From: Flavobacterium arcticum
Lineage (GTDB): Bacteria > Bacteroidota > Bacteroidia > Flavobacteriales > Flavobacteriaceae
DNA length: 64,000 nt
Assembly: GCF_003344925.1 (NCBI RefSeq)
Contig: NZ_CP031188.1
Coordinates: 1,548,501-1,612,500, forward strand
Reading direction: 5' to 3'
Part shown: positions 16,836 to 26,946 of the stretch, piece by piece
Layout: the number at the start of each line of letters is the position of its first letter
How positions within the stretch are numbered: the stretch's first letter is position 1
The notes under the pieces: model-generated
The model's input: only the letters and a program-made list of their open reading frames with translations
The model's database searches: none
What the model was told of the DNA's origin: nothing
Translations under genes and position numbers: made by a program

Positions 16836-17687
16836 ATGAAATTATATTATACTCTTACGGCGCTTGTACTATGTGTTTTTATGAATGCGCAAGACAAACA
16901 ACCGTATCAGCTTTATACCAAAAATGGTAAAAAAGTAACTTATAAAAAATTATTGAAAGCTTCGGCTAAAGCCGATGTTGTACTCTTTGGTGAGCATCAT
17001 AACGATGCGCTTATTCACTGGTTGCAACTGGAACTTACTAAAGATTTAGCTGAAGATAACGAATTGGTGCTGGGTGCCGAGATGATTGAAGCGGATAATC
17101 AAACACAGCTTAACCAATACCTAAAAGGAGAAATAGACCAAAAGGCGTTTGATACTGTAGCACGACTTTGGAATAATCATAAAACGGATTATAAGCCGCT
17201 TGTAGATTTTGCTAAAGAAAAACAGGTTAGCTTTATAGCCACTAATATTCCGCGTCGCTATGCTAGTATGGTGTTCAAAAAAGGATTTCCTGTATTAGAT
17301 ACTTTGCCAGATAACGAAAAAGCATGGATAGCACCACTACCTATTGCCTATGATGCTACCTTGCCTGGTTATGTAAAGATGCTGGAAATGATGGGTGGTC
17401 ATGGTGGCGATAACTTGCCAAAAGCTCAAGCAGTAAAAGATGCTACTATGGCATATTTTATAGCACAAAATTTAAAACCTAATACTGTTTTTATCCATTA
17501 TAACGGAACGTACCATAGTGATAATTTTGAAGGGATTAACTGGTATTTAAAACGCAATAAGCCCGAAGTAAAAATTATTACTATTGCCGCTGTGTCGCAA
17601 AAAGATATCAGTAAGCTGGAAGAAGAGTACCTACAAACAGCAGATTTTATATTGGTAGTGGATGAGGATATGACCAAGACATATTAA
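16836..17687 (+). CDS. ChaN-family (haem-binding uptake/Tiki-like) protein
   Basis: 283 residues. An N-terminal signal (MKLYYTLTALVLCVFMNAQ) could be cleaved at NAQ-D or, less likely, act as a lipoprotein signal at LVLC. The mature part has the EreA/ChaN-like VVLFGEHHNDALIHWLQLEL segment with the paired histidines, the EMIEADNQTQLNQYL helix, and a late VFIHYNGTYHSDNFEGI segment. ChaN of Campylobacter binds haem, and the family was proposed to help iron uptake; whether this protein does so is not visible. No TonB receptor or haem transport genes are adjacent. Confidence 0.85.
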   Translation: MKLYYTLTALVLCVFMNAQDKQPYQLYTKNGKKVTYKKLLKASAKADVVLFGEHHNDALIHWLQLELTKDLAEDNELVLGAEMIEADNQTQLNQYLKGEIDQKAFDTVARLWNNHKTDYKPLVDFAKEKQVSFIATNIPRRYASMVFKKGFPVLDTLPDNEKAWIAPLPIAYDATLPGYVKMLEMMGGHGGDNLPKAQAVKDATMAYFIAQNLKPNTVFIHYNGTYHSDNFEGINWYLKRNKPEVKIITIAAVSQKDISKLEEEYLQTADFILVVDEDMTKTY

Positions 17688-17709
17688 TGTGGTTGTTTAT
17701 TTTATCTAA

Positions 17710-18258
17710 ATGAAAGAGCTTTTTAAAGAAATAGCTGAAAAATATAATGGCTTTCTAAGCATAAGTGAAGATAAGTGGTTTAATGGTCATACCTATCTGC
17801 CAGTGTACCTATATGATTTAGATTTTTCTTATAGAGGATGGGATTTTATGGTAAGGCATGAATTTCGTTCTTCTGAGTTTAGTAAATCTGGTGCAATTGG
17901 TTTAGATACTTTTAGTGACAGACATTTATTTGATATAAAAGTAACTGCTAAAAATGTAACATTGCCTGATTTTGAAGTTCTAACAAAAGGTTTTTTTGCT
18001 AAAATTTTTGCGAAGAGTGAATCGAAAAATTTTAAAGTAAAAAGCCGCGATAAAAACTTTATAGAACAGCTTTTTAATAACACTGAACTTATTGATATAT
18101 ATAAATCTACAGACTCAGAGTTTAGTCCTGAGTTGTATGGTGTTGGTAAAAAAGGTAGCTATATGCTTACTGTTCGATATACTACACAACAAAAACGTAT
18201 AGAGCTGTTAAAAAGCATGATAAGTTTTATTACTAAATTTCCTGAAATTAAAACTTGA
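17710..18258 (+). CDS. Hypothetical protein
   Basis: 182 residues, starting 22 bases after the ChaN-like stop, so the two may be co-transcribed. No signal peptide or membrane helix. The N-terminal half is aromatic-rich (YLPVYLYDLDFSYRGWDFMVRHEF) and the C-terminal part is helical with many Lys. I do not recognise the family and infer no function. Confidence 0.55.
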   Translation: MKELFKEIAEKYNGFLSISEDKWFNGHTYLPVYLYDLDFSYRGWDFMVRHEFRSSEFSKSGAIGLDTFSDRHLFDIKVTAKNVTLPDFEVLTKGFFAKIFAKSESKNFKVKSRDKNFIEQLFNNTELIDIYKSTDSEFSPELYGVGKKGSYMLTVRYTTQQKRIELLKSMISFITKFPEIKT

Positions 18259-18301
18259 CAAAAATCATTACTTTAAACTGATTATAAATTACCTCGCAAT
18301 G

Positions 18302-18333
18302 GTTGTAGTTATTGGCTTTTAACTGTATTTTTG
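18302..18333 (+). promoter_or_regulatory. Promoter of sdhCAB
   Basis: GTTG at 18302-18305, 20-base spacer, TATTTTTG at 18326-18333 (TAnnTTTG). Leader of about 35 nt before sdhC. Confidence 0.5.
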
Positions 18334-18374
18334 TTTGGATTTTTATATAAAACTTATTACTTTAATTAAATACT

Positions 18375-19211
18375 ATGGCAAAATCTGCGCTATTAAAGTC
18401 TTCGCTAGGCAAAAAGTACTGGATGGCTTTAACAGGTTTATTTTTGTGTCTTTTCTTAACGGGACACTTATTAGGTAACCTTCAGTTGCTTTCAAGCGGT
18501 AAGGATGCAGCACTACACTTTAACCAGTATGCATTGTTTATGACAAGCAATCCTGCTGTAAAACTACTGTCTTACCTTACTTATCTATCTATTTTATTTC
18601 ATGCTATAGATGGTATATTGCTAGCGGTACAAAACCGAAAAGCAAGACCAATACAGTATGCTAACAACAAGCCACAAGCCAATACTATTTGGGCTTCTAG
18701 AAACATGGCAGTACTAGGTACTATTATTTTGGTATTTATAGTTACACACATGGTAAACTTTTGGGCAAAGATGCACTTTGACGAAAAAATGCCACTACAA
18801 ACTACTACTATAAATGCAGGAGGTATGCCACAAGAGTTTTACATTACTACAGATGGTTCATACCTATCAAAAGCTCAAGTAGATCAAGGAGCTATAGAAA
18901 TAAAAAACAGAACAGAGTTTTATGATACTGCTGCAGGGGTAAAAGTAAAAGATGGTTATAAAGATCTTTACAAAATTACTGTAGCTTTCTTTAAAAACCC
19001 TGATTATGGTTTAATAGCTTCTATACTATATGCACTAGCTATGGTGGTACTTGGTTTTCACTTGTATCATGGTTTTGGCAGTGCGTTTCAGTCTATGGGT
19101 GCAAATAACCCTAAGTACACACCATTTATTAAAAATTTCGGAAAAGCTTTCTCAATAGTAGTACCACTACTATTTGCTATCATTCCGTTATATATTCATT
19201 TCATACTTTAA
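18375..19211 (+). CDS. sdhC: Succinate dehydrogenase cytochrome b subunit
   Basis: 278 residues, the single fused membrane subunit found in Bacteroidota-type succinate:quinone oxidoreductases (di-haem type). Hydrophobic helices are visible at about 15-35, 57-78, 106-128, 211-234 and 254-277, with histidines that could ligate haem in GHLLGN, ILFHAIDG, VTHMVNFWAKMHF and LGFHLYHGFGSAFQ. A hydrophilic insert of about 55 residues lies between helices three and four. It anchors SdhA and SdhB to the cytoplasmic membrane and passes electrons to menaquinone. It is the first gene of sdhCAB, 12 bases before sdhA. Confidence 0.95.
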   Translation: MAKSALLKSSLGKKYWMALTGLFLCLFLTGHLLGNLQLLSSGKDAALHFNQYALFMTSNPAVKLLSYLTYLSILFHAIDGILLAVQNRKARPIQYANNKPQANTIWASRNMAVLGTIILVFIVTHMVNFWAKMHFDEKMPLQTTTINAGGMPQEFYITTDGSYLSKAQVDQGAIEIKNRTEFYDTAAGVKVKDGYKDLYKITVAFFKNPDYGLIASILYALAMVVLGFHLYHGFGSAFQSMGANNPKYTPFIKNFGKAFSIVVPLLFAIIPLYIHFIL

Positions 19212-19223
19212 AAGTATAGTATT

Positions 19224-21224
19224 ATGGCTTTAGATTCTAAAATACCAAACGGACCCATTGCTGATAAATGGACCGATTATAAAGACCACATTAACCTTGT
19301 AAACCCTGCCAACAAGCGTAACATAGATGTTATTGTTGTAGGTACAGGACTTGCAGGAGGCTCTGCTGCGGCTACACTTGCCGAGCTGGGGTATAACGTA
19401 AAAGCATTTTGTTTTCAAGATTCTCCACGACGTGCACACTCTATTGCTGCACAGGGAGGTATAAACGCAGCTAAGAACTATCAAGGTGATGGTGACTCTA
19501 GCTTCAGATTATTTTATGATACTGTAAAAGGTGGTGACTACCGTGCGCGTGAAGCAAACGTTCACCGTCTTGCTGAGCTTTCGGCTAATATTATCGACCA
19601 GTGTGTGGCACAAGGTGTACCATTGGCAAGAGAATATGGCGGATTGTTAGATAACCGTTCTTTTGGTGGGGTACTAGTTTCTCGTACTTTTTATGCAAAA
19701 GGACAAACAGGACAACAATTACTATTAGGTGCATACTCTGCTATGAACCGCCAAATAGGTCGTGGTAAAATACAAATGTATAACCGCCACGAAATGCTAG
19801 ATGTAGTAGTAGTAGGTGGTAAAGCAAGAGGTATTATTGCTAGAAACCTTATAACGGGTGAAATAGAAAGACATTCGGCACATGCTGTAGTAATAGCATC
19901 TGGAGGTTATGGTAATGTATTCTTCCTTTCTACAAACGCTATGGGTAGTAATGCTACCGCAGCTTGGAAAGTGCATAAAAAAGGAGCATATTTTGCTAAT
20001 CCTTGTTATACACAAATTCACCCAACCTGTATTCCAGTATCGGGTGACCATCAATCAAAATTAACCCTAATGTCAGAGTCATTACGTAATGACGGACGTA
20101 TATGGGTACCTAAAAATATAGAGGATGCACAAGCTATTCGCGAAGGCAGACTTAAACCTACAGAGCTTGCTGAAGCTGACAGAGATTACTACCTAGAAAG
20201 AAGATACCCATCTTTTGGTAACCTTGTACCTCGTGATGTTGCATCGCGTGCAGCAAAAGAAAGATGTGATGCTGGTTATGGTGTAAACAAAACAGGCGAG
20301 GCTGTTTATCTTGACTTTGCTTCGGCAATACAGCGTTATGGTAAAGAGCAGGCAAGAATAAAAGATCTTGATGATAATGATGATGCTTTAGTGAAAAAAC
20401 TAGGTACAGAAGTTATTGAGAACAAATATGGTAACCTGTTCCAGATGTATGAGAAAATTGTAGATGAAAATCCGTATCAAACCCCAATGATGATATACCC
20501 TGCGGTACACTATACCATGGGAGGTGTTTGGGTAGACTATAACCTTATGACTACTATAGAGGGTTGCTACGCTATTGGTGAGGCAAACTTCTCAGATCAC
20601 GGTGCTAACCGTCTTGGTGCTTCGGCATTAATGCAAGGTCTTGCCGATGGTTATTTTGTATTACCATACACAATTGGCGATTACTTGTCTAAAGATATTC
20701 GTACTGGTGCAATCTCTACCGATTTACCAGAATTTGAAGAGGCAGAGAAAAACGTAAGAGGACAGTTAGAGCGTTTAATAAACAATAATGGTAAGCATAG
20801 TGTAGACCACTTCCATAAACGTTTAGGTAAAATTATGTGGGATAAAGTAGGTATGGCGCGTAATGCACAAGGACTTACTGAAGCCATTAGCGAAATTGCC
20901 GCACTACGTGAGGAGTTTTATAATGATGTAAAAGTACCAGGCGATATGAATGGTTTTAACCAAGAGCTAGAAAAAGCAATGCGAGTTGCCGATTTTCTTG
21001 AGCTTGGAGAGCTATTTGCTAAAGATGCGTTACACAGAAACGAATCGTGTGGTGGTCACTTTAGAGAAGAATATCAAACTGAAGAAGGTGAAGCACAACG
21101 TGATGATGAAAATTTTGCTTATGTAGCTGCTTGGGAGTATAAAGGAAAACCAAGCGAAGCAGTGCTTCATAAAGAAGACCTTGTTTTTGATAATGTTAAA
21201 CTAGTACAACGTAGCTATAAATAA
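19224..21224 (+). CDS. sdhA: Succinate dehydrogenase/fumarate reductase flavoprotein subunit
   Basis: 666 residues, normal for this family. An FAD-binding Rossmann motif [19 protein letters not shown] is near residue 37-55, followed by [17 protein letters not shown] with the histidine that carries covalent FAD. The substrate-site signature is in the middle and late parts ([50 protein letters not shown] with the catalytic Arg region). It oxidises succinate to fumarate in the TCA cycle, or the reverse. Second gene of the operon. Confidence 0.97.
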   Translation: MALDSKIPNGPIADKWTDYKDHINLVNPANKRNIDVIVVGTGLAGGSAAATLAELGYNVKAFCFQDSPRRAHSIAAQGGINAAKNYQGDGDSSFRLFYDTVKGGDYRAREANVHRLAELSANIIDQCVAQGVPLAREYGGLLDNRSFGGVLVSRTFYAKGQTGQQLLLGAYSAMNRQIGRGKIQMYNRHEMLDVVVVGGKARGIIARNLITGEIERHSAHAVVIASGGYGNVFFLSTNAMGSNATAAWKVHKKGAYFANPCYTQIHPTCIPVSGDHQSKLTLMSESLRNDGRIWVPKNIEDAQAIREGRLKPTELAEADRDYYLERRYPSFGNLVPRDVASRAAKERCDAGYGVNKTGEAVYLDFASAIQRYGKEQARIKDLDDNDDALVKKLGTEVIENKYGNLFQMYEKIVDENPYQTPMMIYPAVHYTMGGVWVDYNLMTTIEGCYAIGEANFSDHGANRLGASALMQGLADGYFVLPYTIGDYLSKDIRTGAISTDLPEFEEAEKNVRGQLERLINNNGKHSVDHFHKRLGKIMWDKVGMARNAQGLTEAISEIAALREEFYNDVKVPGDMNGFNQELEKAMRVADFLELGELFAKDALHRNESCGGHFREEYQTEEGEAQRDDENFAYVAAWEYKGKPSEAVLHKEDLVFDNVKLVQRSYK

Positions 21225-21290
21225 GATTTTAGTATTGAGCTGTTATACGATAGTATGCTCTCAATACTCATTACTTAATACTTATAAAAG

Positions 21291-22034
21291 ATGAATCTTA
21301 CATTAAAAATATGGCGTCAGAAAAACGCTCAGGATAAAGGAAAAATGGTTGATTATCAAATCAACGATATTTCAGGAGATATGTCGTTCTTAGAAATGCT
21401 CGATGTATTAAATGAAGACCTTAACAACAAGGGTGAAGACCCTGTTGCTTTTGACCACGATTGCCGCGAAGGTATTTGTGGTATGTGTTCGCTGTTTATT
21501 AACGGCGAAGCACACGGACCTGACAGGGGAGTAACTACCTGCCAGCTTCACATGAGAAAATTTAAAGATGGCGATACAATATATATAGAACCTTTCCGTG
21601 CTAAGGCATTTCCTGTAATAAAAGACTTGGTTGTTGACCGTACGTCTTTTGACAAGATACAGCAAGCAGGTGGTTTTATATCGGTAAACACATCTGGTAA
21701 TACTCAGGATGCAAATAACATTCCTATCCAGAAACATAATGCCGATATGGCGTTTGACGCTGCTACCTGTATTGGTTGTGGTGCATGTGTAGCGAGTTGT
21801 AAAAATGCATCGGCTATGCTGTTTGTTTCGGCAAAAGTATCGCAGTTTGCATTGTTGCCACAAGGTAGAATAGAAGCTACTGAGCGTGTGCTTAACATGG
21901 TGGCTAAAATGGACGAAGAAGGTTTTGGTGCATGTACTAATACTGGAGCTTGTGAGGTAGAATGTCCTAAAGGAATTTCTTTAGAAAACATTGCTCGTAT
22001 GAACAGAGAATATCTGTTTGCAAGTCTTAAATAA
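21291..22034 (+). CDS. sdhB: Succinate dehydrogenase iron-sulfur subunit
   Basis: 247 residues. The [2Fe-2S] ligands are C58, C63, C66 and C84 (CREGICGMC and TTC). The [4Fe-4S] and [3Fe-4S] ligands are C160, C163, C166, C170 and C215, C221, C225 ([22 protein letters not shown]). It relays electrons from the flavin to the membrane haems. A 66-base gap separates it from sdhA, and a very strong terminator follows, closing the operon. Confidence 0.97.
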   Translation: MNLTLKIWRQKNAQDKGKMVDYQINDISGDMSFLEMLDVLNEDLNNKGEDPVAFDHDCREGICGMCSLFINGEAHGPDRGVTTCQLHMRKFKDGDTIYIEPFRAKAFPVIKDLVVDRTSFDKIQQAGGFISVNTSGNTQDANNIPIQKHNADMAFDAATCIGCGACVASCKNASAMLFVSAKVSQFALLPQGRIEATERVLNMVAKMDEEGFGACTNTGACEVECPKGISLENIARMNREYLFASLK

Positions 22035-22047
22035 GAAACAACTATCG

Positions 22048-22099
22048 TTTTACAACAACAAAGCGCATCCTGTTCGGGATGCGCTTTGTTGTTGTAAAA
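22048..22099. terminator. Strong terminator closing sdhCAB
   Basis: Perfect 23-bp stem: 22048-22070 pairs with 22077-22099 around a six-base loop; the stem ends in T/A runs so it may work both ways. Confidence 0.92.
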
Positions 22100-22400
22100 A
22101 CAATTAAACTAATATCTAAAAATGGCTATTTTTTAATAGCGAATATTTAAAGATTTATTAAATAGAAGAAAGAGTGTTCAATGATTTTTCTTCGTAATAT
22201 GGTTTTTTTAAAATTTAGCTTTTTTTATTCGTATTACTATATATTCAATAATATTAAAATATTTATAGCGTTAAATATTATAAGTCCTAAAGTAAATTTC
22301 TACAATTATTATTGTAGTTTTTTTGTTTAGTAATGCGCTTTAAAAGTATAATAGATTATTCGTAATTAATCCAATATAAAAAATTAAAAAACAAAACGGT
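22100..22400. other. Gene-free AT-rich stretch before the YadA-head gene
   Basis: About 300 bases of very AT-rich sequence with no open frame of note, no hairpin I trust and no TAnnTTTG box. It presumably holds the promoter and leader of the gene at 22401, but I cannot place them. Confidence 0.6.
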
Positions 22401-24380
22401 ATGGCAGAAAAAACTAGAGTTGAATTAAAACAATACTTTGAAACGGGTGATAGACCAACAGAAGATCAGTTTGCAGACTTAATAGATAGTTTTGTAAATA
22501 GATTAGAAGATGATTATTTGGTTAGCCCACAGGGTTTAGAAAAAATAACTGAAGGAGAAAATACAGGCTGGCGACTGGCAGGTAGAGATCCTTTATTTCA
22601 CGGTAATATAGGTGAAAATGCAGTTGATTTATCAGTCAGTACTGATGCCTCTGACTCTAGAGGTGCTACTGGTGATGATTCGATTGCTTTCGGAAAGAAT
22701 ACTAGAGCTGCGGGTGTTTCTTCAACGGCTTCGGGCTATAACAGTAAGGCAAGTGGTGATTATTCAACAGTTTCGGGTTATGGTAATAGAGCAGATGGGC
22801 AATACTCAATAGCATTAGGTTCTCTTTCACACGCAAATGCAACTAACGCTATTGCTTTAGGTAGCGGGGCTGTTGCCGATAAAGATCATGCAATTGCTCT
22901 TGGTAGGAATGCACAAGCTATGGAAGAATATTCTGTTGCTTTTGGTAGAGAAACACATGCTACAGGTGATACTTCAACCGCTTTTGGTAATGCTACCACA
23001 GCATCTGGTAGTAATTCTACTGCTTTTGGGGATAGTTCAGAAGCTATTGGTAGTACTTCTACTGCTTTTGGAGTTAATACACTTGCAAGCGGTGATGGCT
23101 CTACTGCTTTTGGTTCTAATACACAGGCAATAGGAAAAGGCTCTACTGCTTTTGGTATTACTGCACAAGCCACTGGATATAGAGCAACTGCTTTTGGTAA
23201 TGCTACAGTAGCAGGAGCTACTCATGCTACCTCTTTTGGTAATGGGACACAGGCGAGTGGAGATTATTCTACTGCTTTTGGTGTTGGGTCAATAGCAGCA
23301 GGTACTCGTGCTACTGCTTTTGGTTCTAATACACAGGCAAATGGAGATTATTCTACTGCTTTTGGTCTTGATACAGAAACAAATGGAATTCACTCTGTTG
23401 CTTTTGGTTATAAAACAAAGGCATCATTACCAGCAACGGAAACTGATCCAGATGTACAAAATTATACTACTGCCTTTGGTCATACCACACAGGCAACTGG
23501 AAATACCGCTACTGCATTTGGTAGAGGTACGAAGGCAAGTGGTTATATTTCTACTGCTTTTGGTAGTGTTACACAAGCCACAGGCGATACTGCTTTAGCT
23601 TTTGGTAAGGAGACAGAAGCATCTGGAATTCTTTCTACTGCTTTTGGTAACCAATCTAAAGCAACAGAATATACTTCTACTGCCTTTGGTGCTGCTACAC
23701 AAGCAACAGCATCTTATGCTACCTCTTTTGGTTCAGGAACACATGCACAAGGTTCTAATGCTACTGCATTTGGTAGTGACACCACAGCTAAGGGTAGTTT
23801 CTCTACTTCTTTCGGTAGAGGTACATTAGCAGAGGGATATTGTTCTACTGCTTTTGGGGATGAGGCTCAAGCAAATGGTCCTTATTCTGTCGCTTTTGGT
23901 ATTGAATCAAGAGCAAATAGTTTTGGCGAAACTTGTTTTGGTGTATATCCAGAAGATCTAGTAGCTACTTCTGCTAGTGCCATTGATGAGAATGATTATG
24001 TTTTAAGGATTGGTATAGGTACAACTATAGAAAATAAGAAAGACGGTTTTAGAATACAGAAAAATGGTGTTGTTACTGCCAATGCTTTAACACCTGATTT
24101 AATAGATGCCGCAGACGATACTGCACTTGTTACTAAAGAGTGGGTGAATAATAATTTTTCTACAAATATAGAGGGAGAGGTAACCGTAAGTGCATCTGGT
24201 ACAGAGGTTATAACAATACCCCACACTATAGGTGTTAAACCTAGCGTATATTTAGTAAATGCTATTACAGCCGATGCAGCAGGTATTTTATATATAACAG
24301 CCGATGAAAATAATGTTTATGTGCACTATGCTACAGTTCCTACGGGAGCGTTGTCTTATCAGGTATTGATTAAAGAGTAG
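22401..24380 (+). CDS. YadA-head-repeat fibre protein without signal peptide
   Basis: 659 residues. The first 45 residues (AEKTRVELKQYFETGDRPTEDQFADLIDSFVNRLEDD as two runs, KTRVELKQYF and GDRPTEDQFADLIDSFV) form a soluble helical module that, from memory, precedes varied repeat and tail-fibre-like domains in Bacteroidota. Residues about 85-525 consist of about 29 YadA-head repeats of 14 residues (YSTAFGSNTQATGD type), encoded by 42-bp tandem units. The C-terminus (DGFRIQKNGVVTANAL, KEWVNNNF, then a beta-rich domain) resembles tail-fibre ends. There is no signal peptide, YadA membrane anchor or T9SS sorting domain, so how it would leave the cell is unclear. No tail, T6SS or eCIS genes are nearby. 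Confidence 0.85.
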   Translation: MAEKTRVELKQYFETGDRPTEDQFADLIDSFVNRLEDDYLVSPQGLEKITEGENTGWRLAGRDPLFHGNIGENAVDLSVSTDASDSRGATGDDSIAFGKNTRAAGVSSTASGYNSKASGDYSTVSGYGNRADGQYSIALGSLSHANATNAIALGSGAVADKDHAIALGRNAQAMEEYSVAFGRETHATGDTSTAFGNATTASGSNSTAFGDSSEAIGSTSTAFGVNTLASGDGSTAFGSNTQAIGKGSTAFGITAQATGYRATAFGNATVAGATHATSFGNGTQASGDYSTAFGVGSIAAGTRATAFGSNTQANGDYSTAFGLDTETNGIHSVAFGYKTKASLPATETDPDVQNYTTAFGHTTQATGNTATAFGRGTKASGYISTAFGSVTQATGDTALAFGKETEASGILSTAFGNQSKATEYTSTAFGAATQATASYATSFGSGTHAQGSNATAFGSDTTAKGSFSTSFGRGTLAEGYCSTAFGDEAQANGPYSVAFGIESRANSFGETCFGVYPEDLVATSASAIDENDYVLRIGIGTTIENKKDGFRIQKNGVVTANALTPDLIDAADDTALVTKEWVNNNFSTNIEGEVTVSASGTEVITIPHTIGVKPSVYLVNAITADAAGILYITADENNVYVHYATVPTGALSYQVLIKE

Positions 24381-24385
24381 AGGGA

Positions 24386-24409
24386 GCTCAAAGATTTTAA
24401 TTTTTGAGC
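24386..24409. terminator. Short hairpin after the YadA-head gene
   Basis: GCTCAAA (24386-24392) with TTTGAGC (24403-24409), 6 bases after the stop codon; weak on its own, followed by a better one. Confidence 0.4.
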
Positions 24410-24436
24410 CTATAGTGCTTTAATTGTCATATTTAA

Positions 24437-24471
24437 AAAAACGACTTACAGTATGTAAGTCGTTTTTGTTT
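24437..24471. terminator. Terminator after the YadA-head gene
   Basis: Stem AAAAACGACTTACA (24437-24450), three-base loop, TGTAAGTCGTTTTT (24454-24467), more Ts after. Confidence 0.88.
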
Positions 24472-24511
24472 TTAGCTATAAAGCAGTAATTTTATAAGAA
24501 AATAATACCGC

Positions 24512-25276
24512 ATGAAAATCTCCCTGATACAAACTCCGCTTACTTGGGAAAACCATAAAGCGAACCGCGACAATTTTACCGAGAGGATAAACAGCATAGA
24601 AGCAACCGACTTAATAGTATTGCCCGAAATGTTTACTACAGGATTTACTATGCAACCCGAAGGAGTTGCCGAAAAAATGGAGGGGGAATCGGTAGTGTGG
24701 ATGCAGGAAATGGCAAAAGCTAAAGACTGCGCCATAACAGGGAGTTTGGTTATCACGGAAGATGGTAAGTATTATAACAGATTGTTTTTTGTATATCCCG
24801 ATGGGAGCTATAAAACGTATGACAAACGTCACCTCTTTACTCTTGCAGGTGAAGAGAAGTACTACACCGCAGGCAGTGACAGGCTGGTTTTAGAGTATCG
24901 TGGCTGGAAGATATGCCCGCTAGTGTGTTATGACCTTCGGTTCCCTATTTTTTCGCGTAATACGGAAGATTTTGACTTGTTGCTGTATGTTGCCAACTGG
25001 CCACAAGTGCGCATACAGGCTTGGGACGCTTTACTTAAAGCCCGTGCTATAGAAAATATGTGCTATATAGCGGGTGTAAACCGTATAGGGCAAGATAACA
25101 ACGGACATAACTATAGCGGACACTCGCAGGTAATAGGTGGTTTAGGCGATTATGTGGTAGAGCCGTTTGGTTATGAAGATGTTTTTACTGTTGAATTGGA
25201 TAAAACAGCATTACACAAAACCCGCAAAAAGTTTGGTTTTCTTAACGATAGGGATAGTTTTACCCTCCTAGATTAA
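24512..25276 (+). CDS. Omega-amidase / nitrilase-family hydrolase (YafV-like)
   Basis: 254 residues, nitrilase superfamily. The catalytic triad is visible: E39 in VLPEMFTTGF, K105 in YDKRHLFTL and C139 in PLVCYDLRFP. Residues MFTTGFTM and the KRHLFTLAGE segment match the YafV/Nit2 omega-amidase branch, which hydrolyses alpha-ketoglutaramate and similar amides in the cytoplasm (metabolite repair). The last 17 bases overlap the end of the convergent gene on the other strand. Confidence 0.9.
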   Translation: MKISLIQTPLTWENHKANRDNFTERINSIEATDLIVLPEMFTTGFTMQPEGVAEKMEGESVVWMQEMAKAKDCAITGSLVITEDGKYYNRLFFVYPDGSYKTYDKRHLFTLAGEEKYYTAGSDRLVLEYRGWKICPLVCYDLRFPIFSRNTEDFDLLLYVANWPQVRIQAWDALLKARAIENMCYIAGVNRIGQDNNGHNYSGHSQVIGGLGDYVVEPFGYEDVFTVELDKTALHKTRKKFGFLNDRDSFTLLD

Positions 25277-26882
25277 AATCTTCGTTTACATCCCATAGTG
25301 CCATTAGTTTTATAGGTTTTCCTTGCCTATAAATTACTTGTTCGGGTTGTCTTTTTTCGAGGTAGTTACCTGTGTCCCATTCTTTATTGCCATTGTCGTC
25401 ATATATTACGCGCAGTATATACTCATCTGGTAACATGCCATCGAAGTTTATTTGGGTTTCTCCTTCCGAGTAATATTCGGCTTTTACATCTTCACTAGCA
25501 TTTAATACCTGTAGGATTAAAGGGAATCTATTTACGTTAGATAGTTTTATTCTTAGGTTTCCGTAGTCGTTTAAAGAACGCGTAGATAGCTTATAAGTAA
25601 GCGTGTCGTTTTCTTTTTCATAAAAATCGCGCAGCGCACCTGGCATTAGGTTAAAGACATATTTTTGATCTTCTTCTTTTTCAAAATCAAATTTTAACTC
25701 TTGCTTAAAATCGTCATACGCATAGGTAAAAGGTACTGCGGTAGAGTCTTTTCGGGTAAGGGTTATCTTGGTACTGTCTATGGTAGTTAACGGCGTAGTA
25801 GTGTTTAGCGTAAATTTTTCGCGAAAGTGCAACCCGCTTTTTTGTACAGCTGTTACAGAGAGGGAATCGGCAGCCTTCATTTCTTTAAACTTGACAATAA
25901 AATCTTTTATAGAGTCGCGATAAGCCATATTCATGCTAAGCGAATCGGCTGTAATGTTGCGGGGTAACCATACTTGTACTGAGTCTTTATCCTTAATGTA
26001 AGTAGTTATGCTTTGTATGGCCTCGTTGTTGGCAGCATTGGCAACTTTAATTTTAATGTCTTTTCCTTTTGCTGTACCCTCATAACCTGCAATAAACCTG
26101 TTAATGCTTTCTTGTTTAGGTCTTTTGGCTTTAAAAGGTAACTCTTCTTTAAATAACTCTAATTGATACAGCGTGTCGTTAGGAACGCTTACGGTATAGG
26201 GTAAAAAAGCAATTTTATCGCTCTTAGGGTCATATTTATAATTGTTGTTATTGTCTTTTAAAGCAAACAGACGATACCTGCCTTCTTTCAGGTTTTGCAG
26301 TGAGTACATGGTCATGCTGTCTAGTGTGTTGGTAACATAACGCGGACGTTCTTTAAATACGGTGGAGTCGGTGTAGGTTTCGTTATCTTCATACATTAGT
26401 ATGGTAACAAAGTTATCGGGCTTTTGGCTAAAGGCATCTTTAATTTTTCCGCCCAGTGTTAGCGAGTCGATGTATGTACCTGTAGAGAATACAAACTTAA
26501 ATTGTGAGTAGGGATTACCCTCGTTGTTATCGGTAATACTTTGCCCAAAGTTAAAACTGTAGGTAGTGTTAGGCTGTAGGGTATCTTTTATTTTTATACT
26601 AATGTACTTACTAGCACTACCCATAGGGGTAATAATAGGAGCATTTTCCATAGGTGGCGAAATGATAAGCTGCTTATTTACATCTTTAATTTTGACATAC
26701 TCATCAAAATCGACACGTAACTCGGTACCATTAAATTGTGTACTCATGTTGCGCGGTGTACTTCCTGTAAGTACAGGAGCAAGCGTGTCTTTTGCTCCAC
26801 CTGTTATAGAGCCTCTTTTGGCACAACTGGTAAGCGACAGCGCAATGAAAAATATATAAAGCAGAAATCTGTTCTTCAGCAT
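25260..26882 (-). CDS. Lipoprotein with SbsA-type Ig-like domain
   Basis: 540 residues. The lipoprotein signal ends in SLTSC (Cys19 or so). It is followed by the conserved GSITGGAKDTLAPVLTGSTPRNMSTQFNGTELRVDFDEYVKI, a bacterial Ig-like (Big_5/SbsA) domain at about 30-130, and then a long beta-rich region with no known catalytic motif. Proteins of this layout are common in Flavobacteriia, attached to the periplasmic or surface face of a membrane; their role is unknown. Its 3' end overlaps that of the omega-amidase gene. Confidence 0.85.
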   Translation of the reverse strand: MLKNRFLLYIFFIALSLTSCAKRGSITGGAKDTLAPVLTGSTPRNMSTQFNGTELRVDFDEYVKIKDVNKQLIISPPMENAPIITPMGSASKYISIKIKDTLQPNTTYSFNFGQSITDNNEGNPYSQFKFVFSTGTYIDSLTLGGKIKDAFSQKPDNFVTILMYEDNETYTDSTVFKERPRYVTNTLDSMTMYSLQNLKEGRYRLFALKDNNNNYKYDPKSDKIAFLPYTVSVPNDTLYQLELFKEELPFKAKRPKQESINRFIAGYEGTAKGKDIKIKVANAANNEAIQSITTYIKDKDSVQVWLPRNITADSLSMNMAYRDSIKDFIVKFKEMKAADSLSVTAVQKSGLHFREKFTLNTTTPLTTIDSTKITLTRKDSTAVPFTYAYDDFKQELKFDFEKEEDQKYVFNLMPGALRDFYEKENDTLTYKLSTRSLNDYGNLRIKLSNVNRFPLILQVLNASEDVKAEYYSEGETQINFDGMLPDEYILRVIYDDNGNKEWDTGNYLEKRQPEQVIYRQGKPIKLMALWDVNEDFNLGG

Positions 26883-26946
26883 GGTGTATTCTTTAACTGC
26901 ACAAAATAACGATTATATTCAGTTTAATTAAAATGTTTTTTAAAAT

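Noticed and set aside
22660..23960. 42-bp direct repeats as a CRISPR or satellite
   Set aside because: They are in frame and encode the 14-residue YadA-head repeats.
22401..24380. Prophage or tailocin locus
   Set aside because: Only the fibre-like gene is present; the neighbours are sdhB and an amidase, and no other phage gene is in the window.
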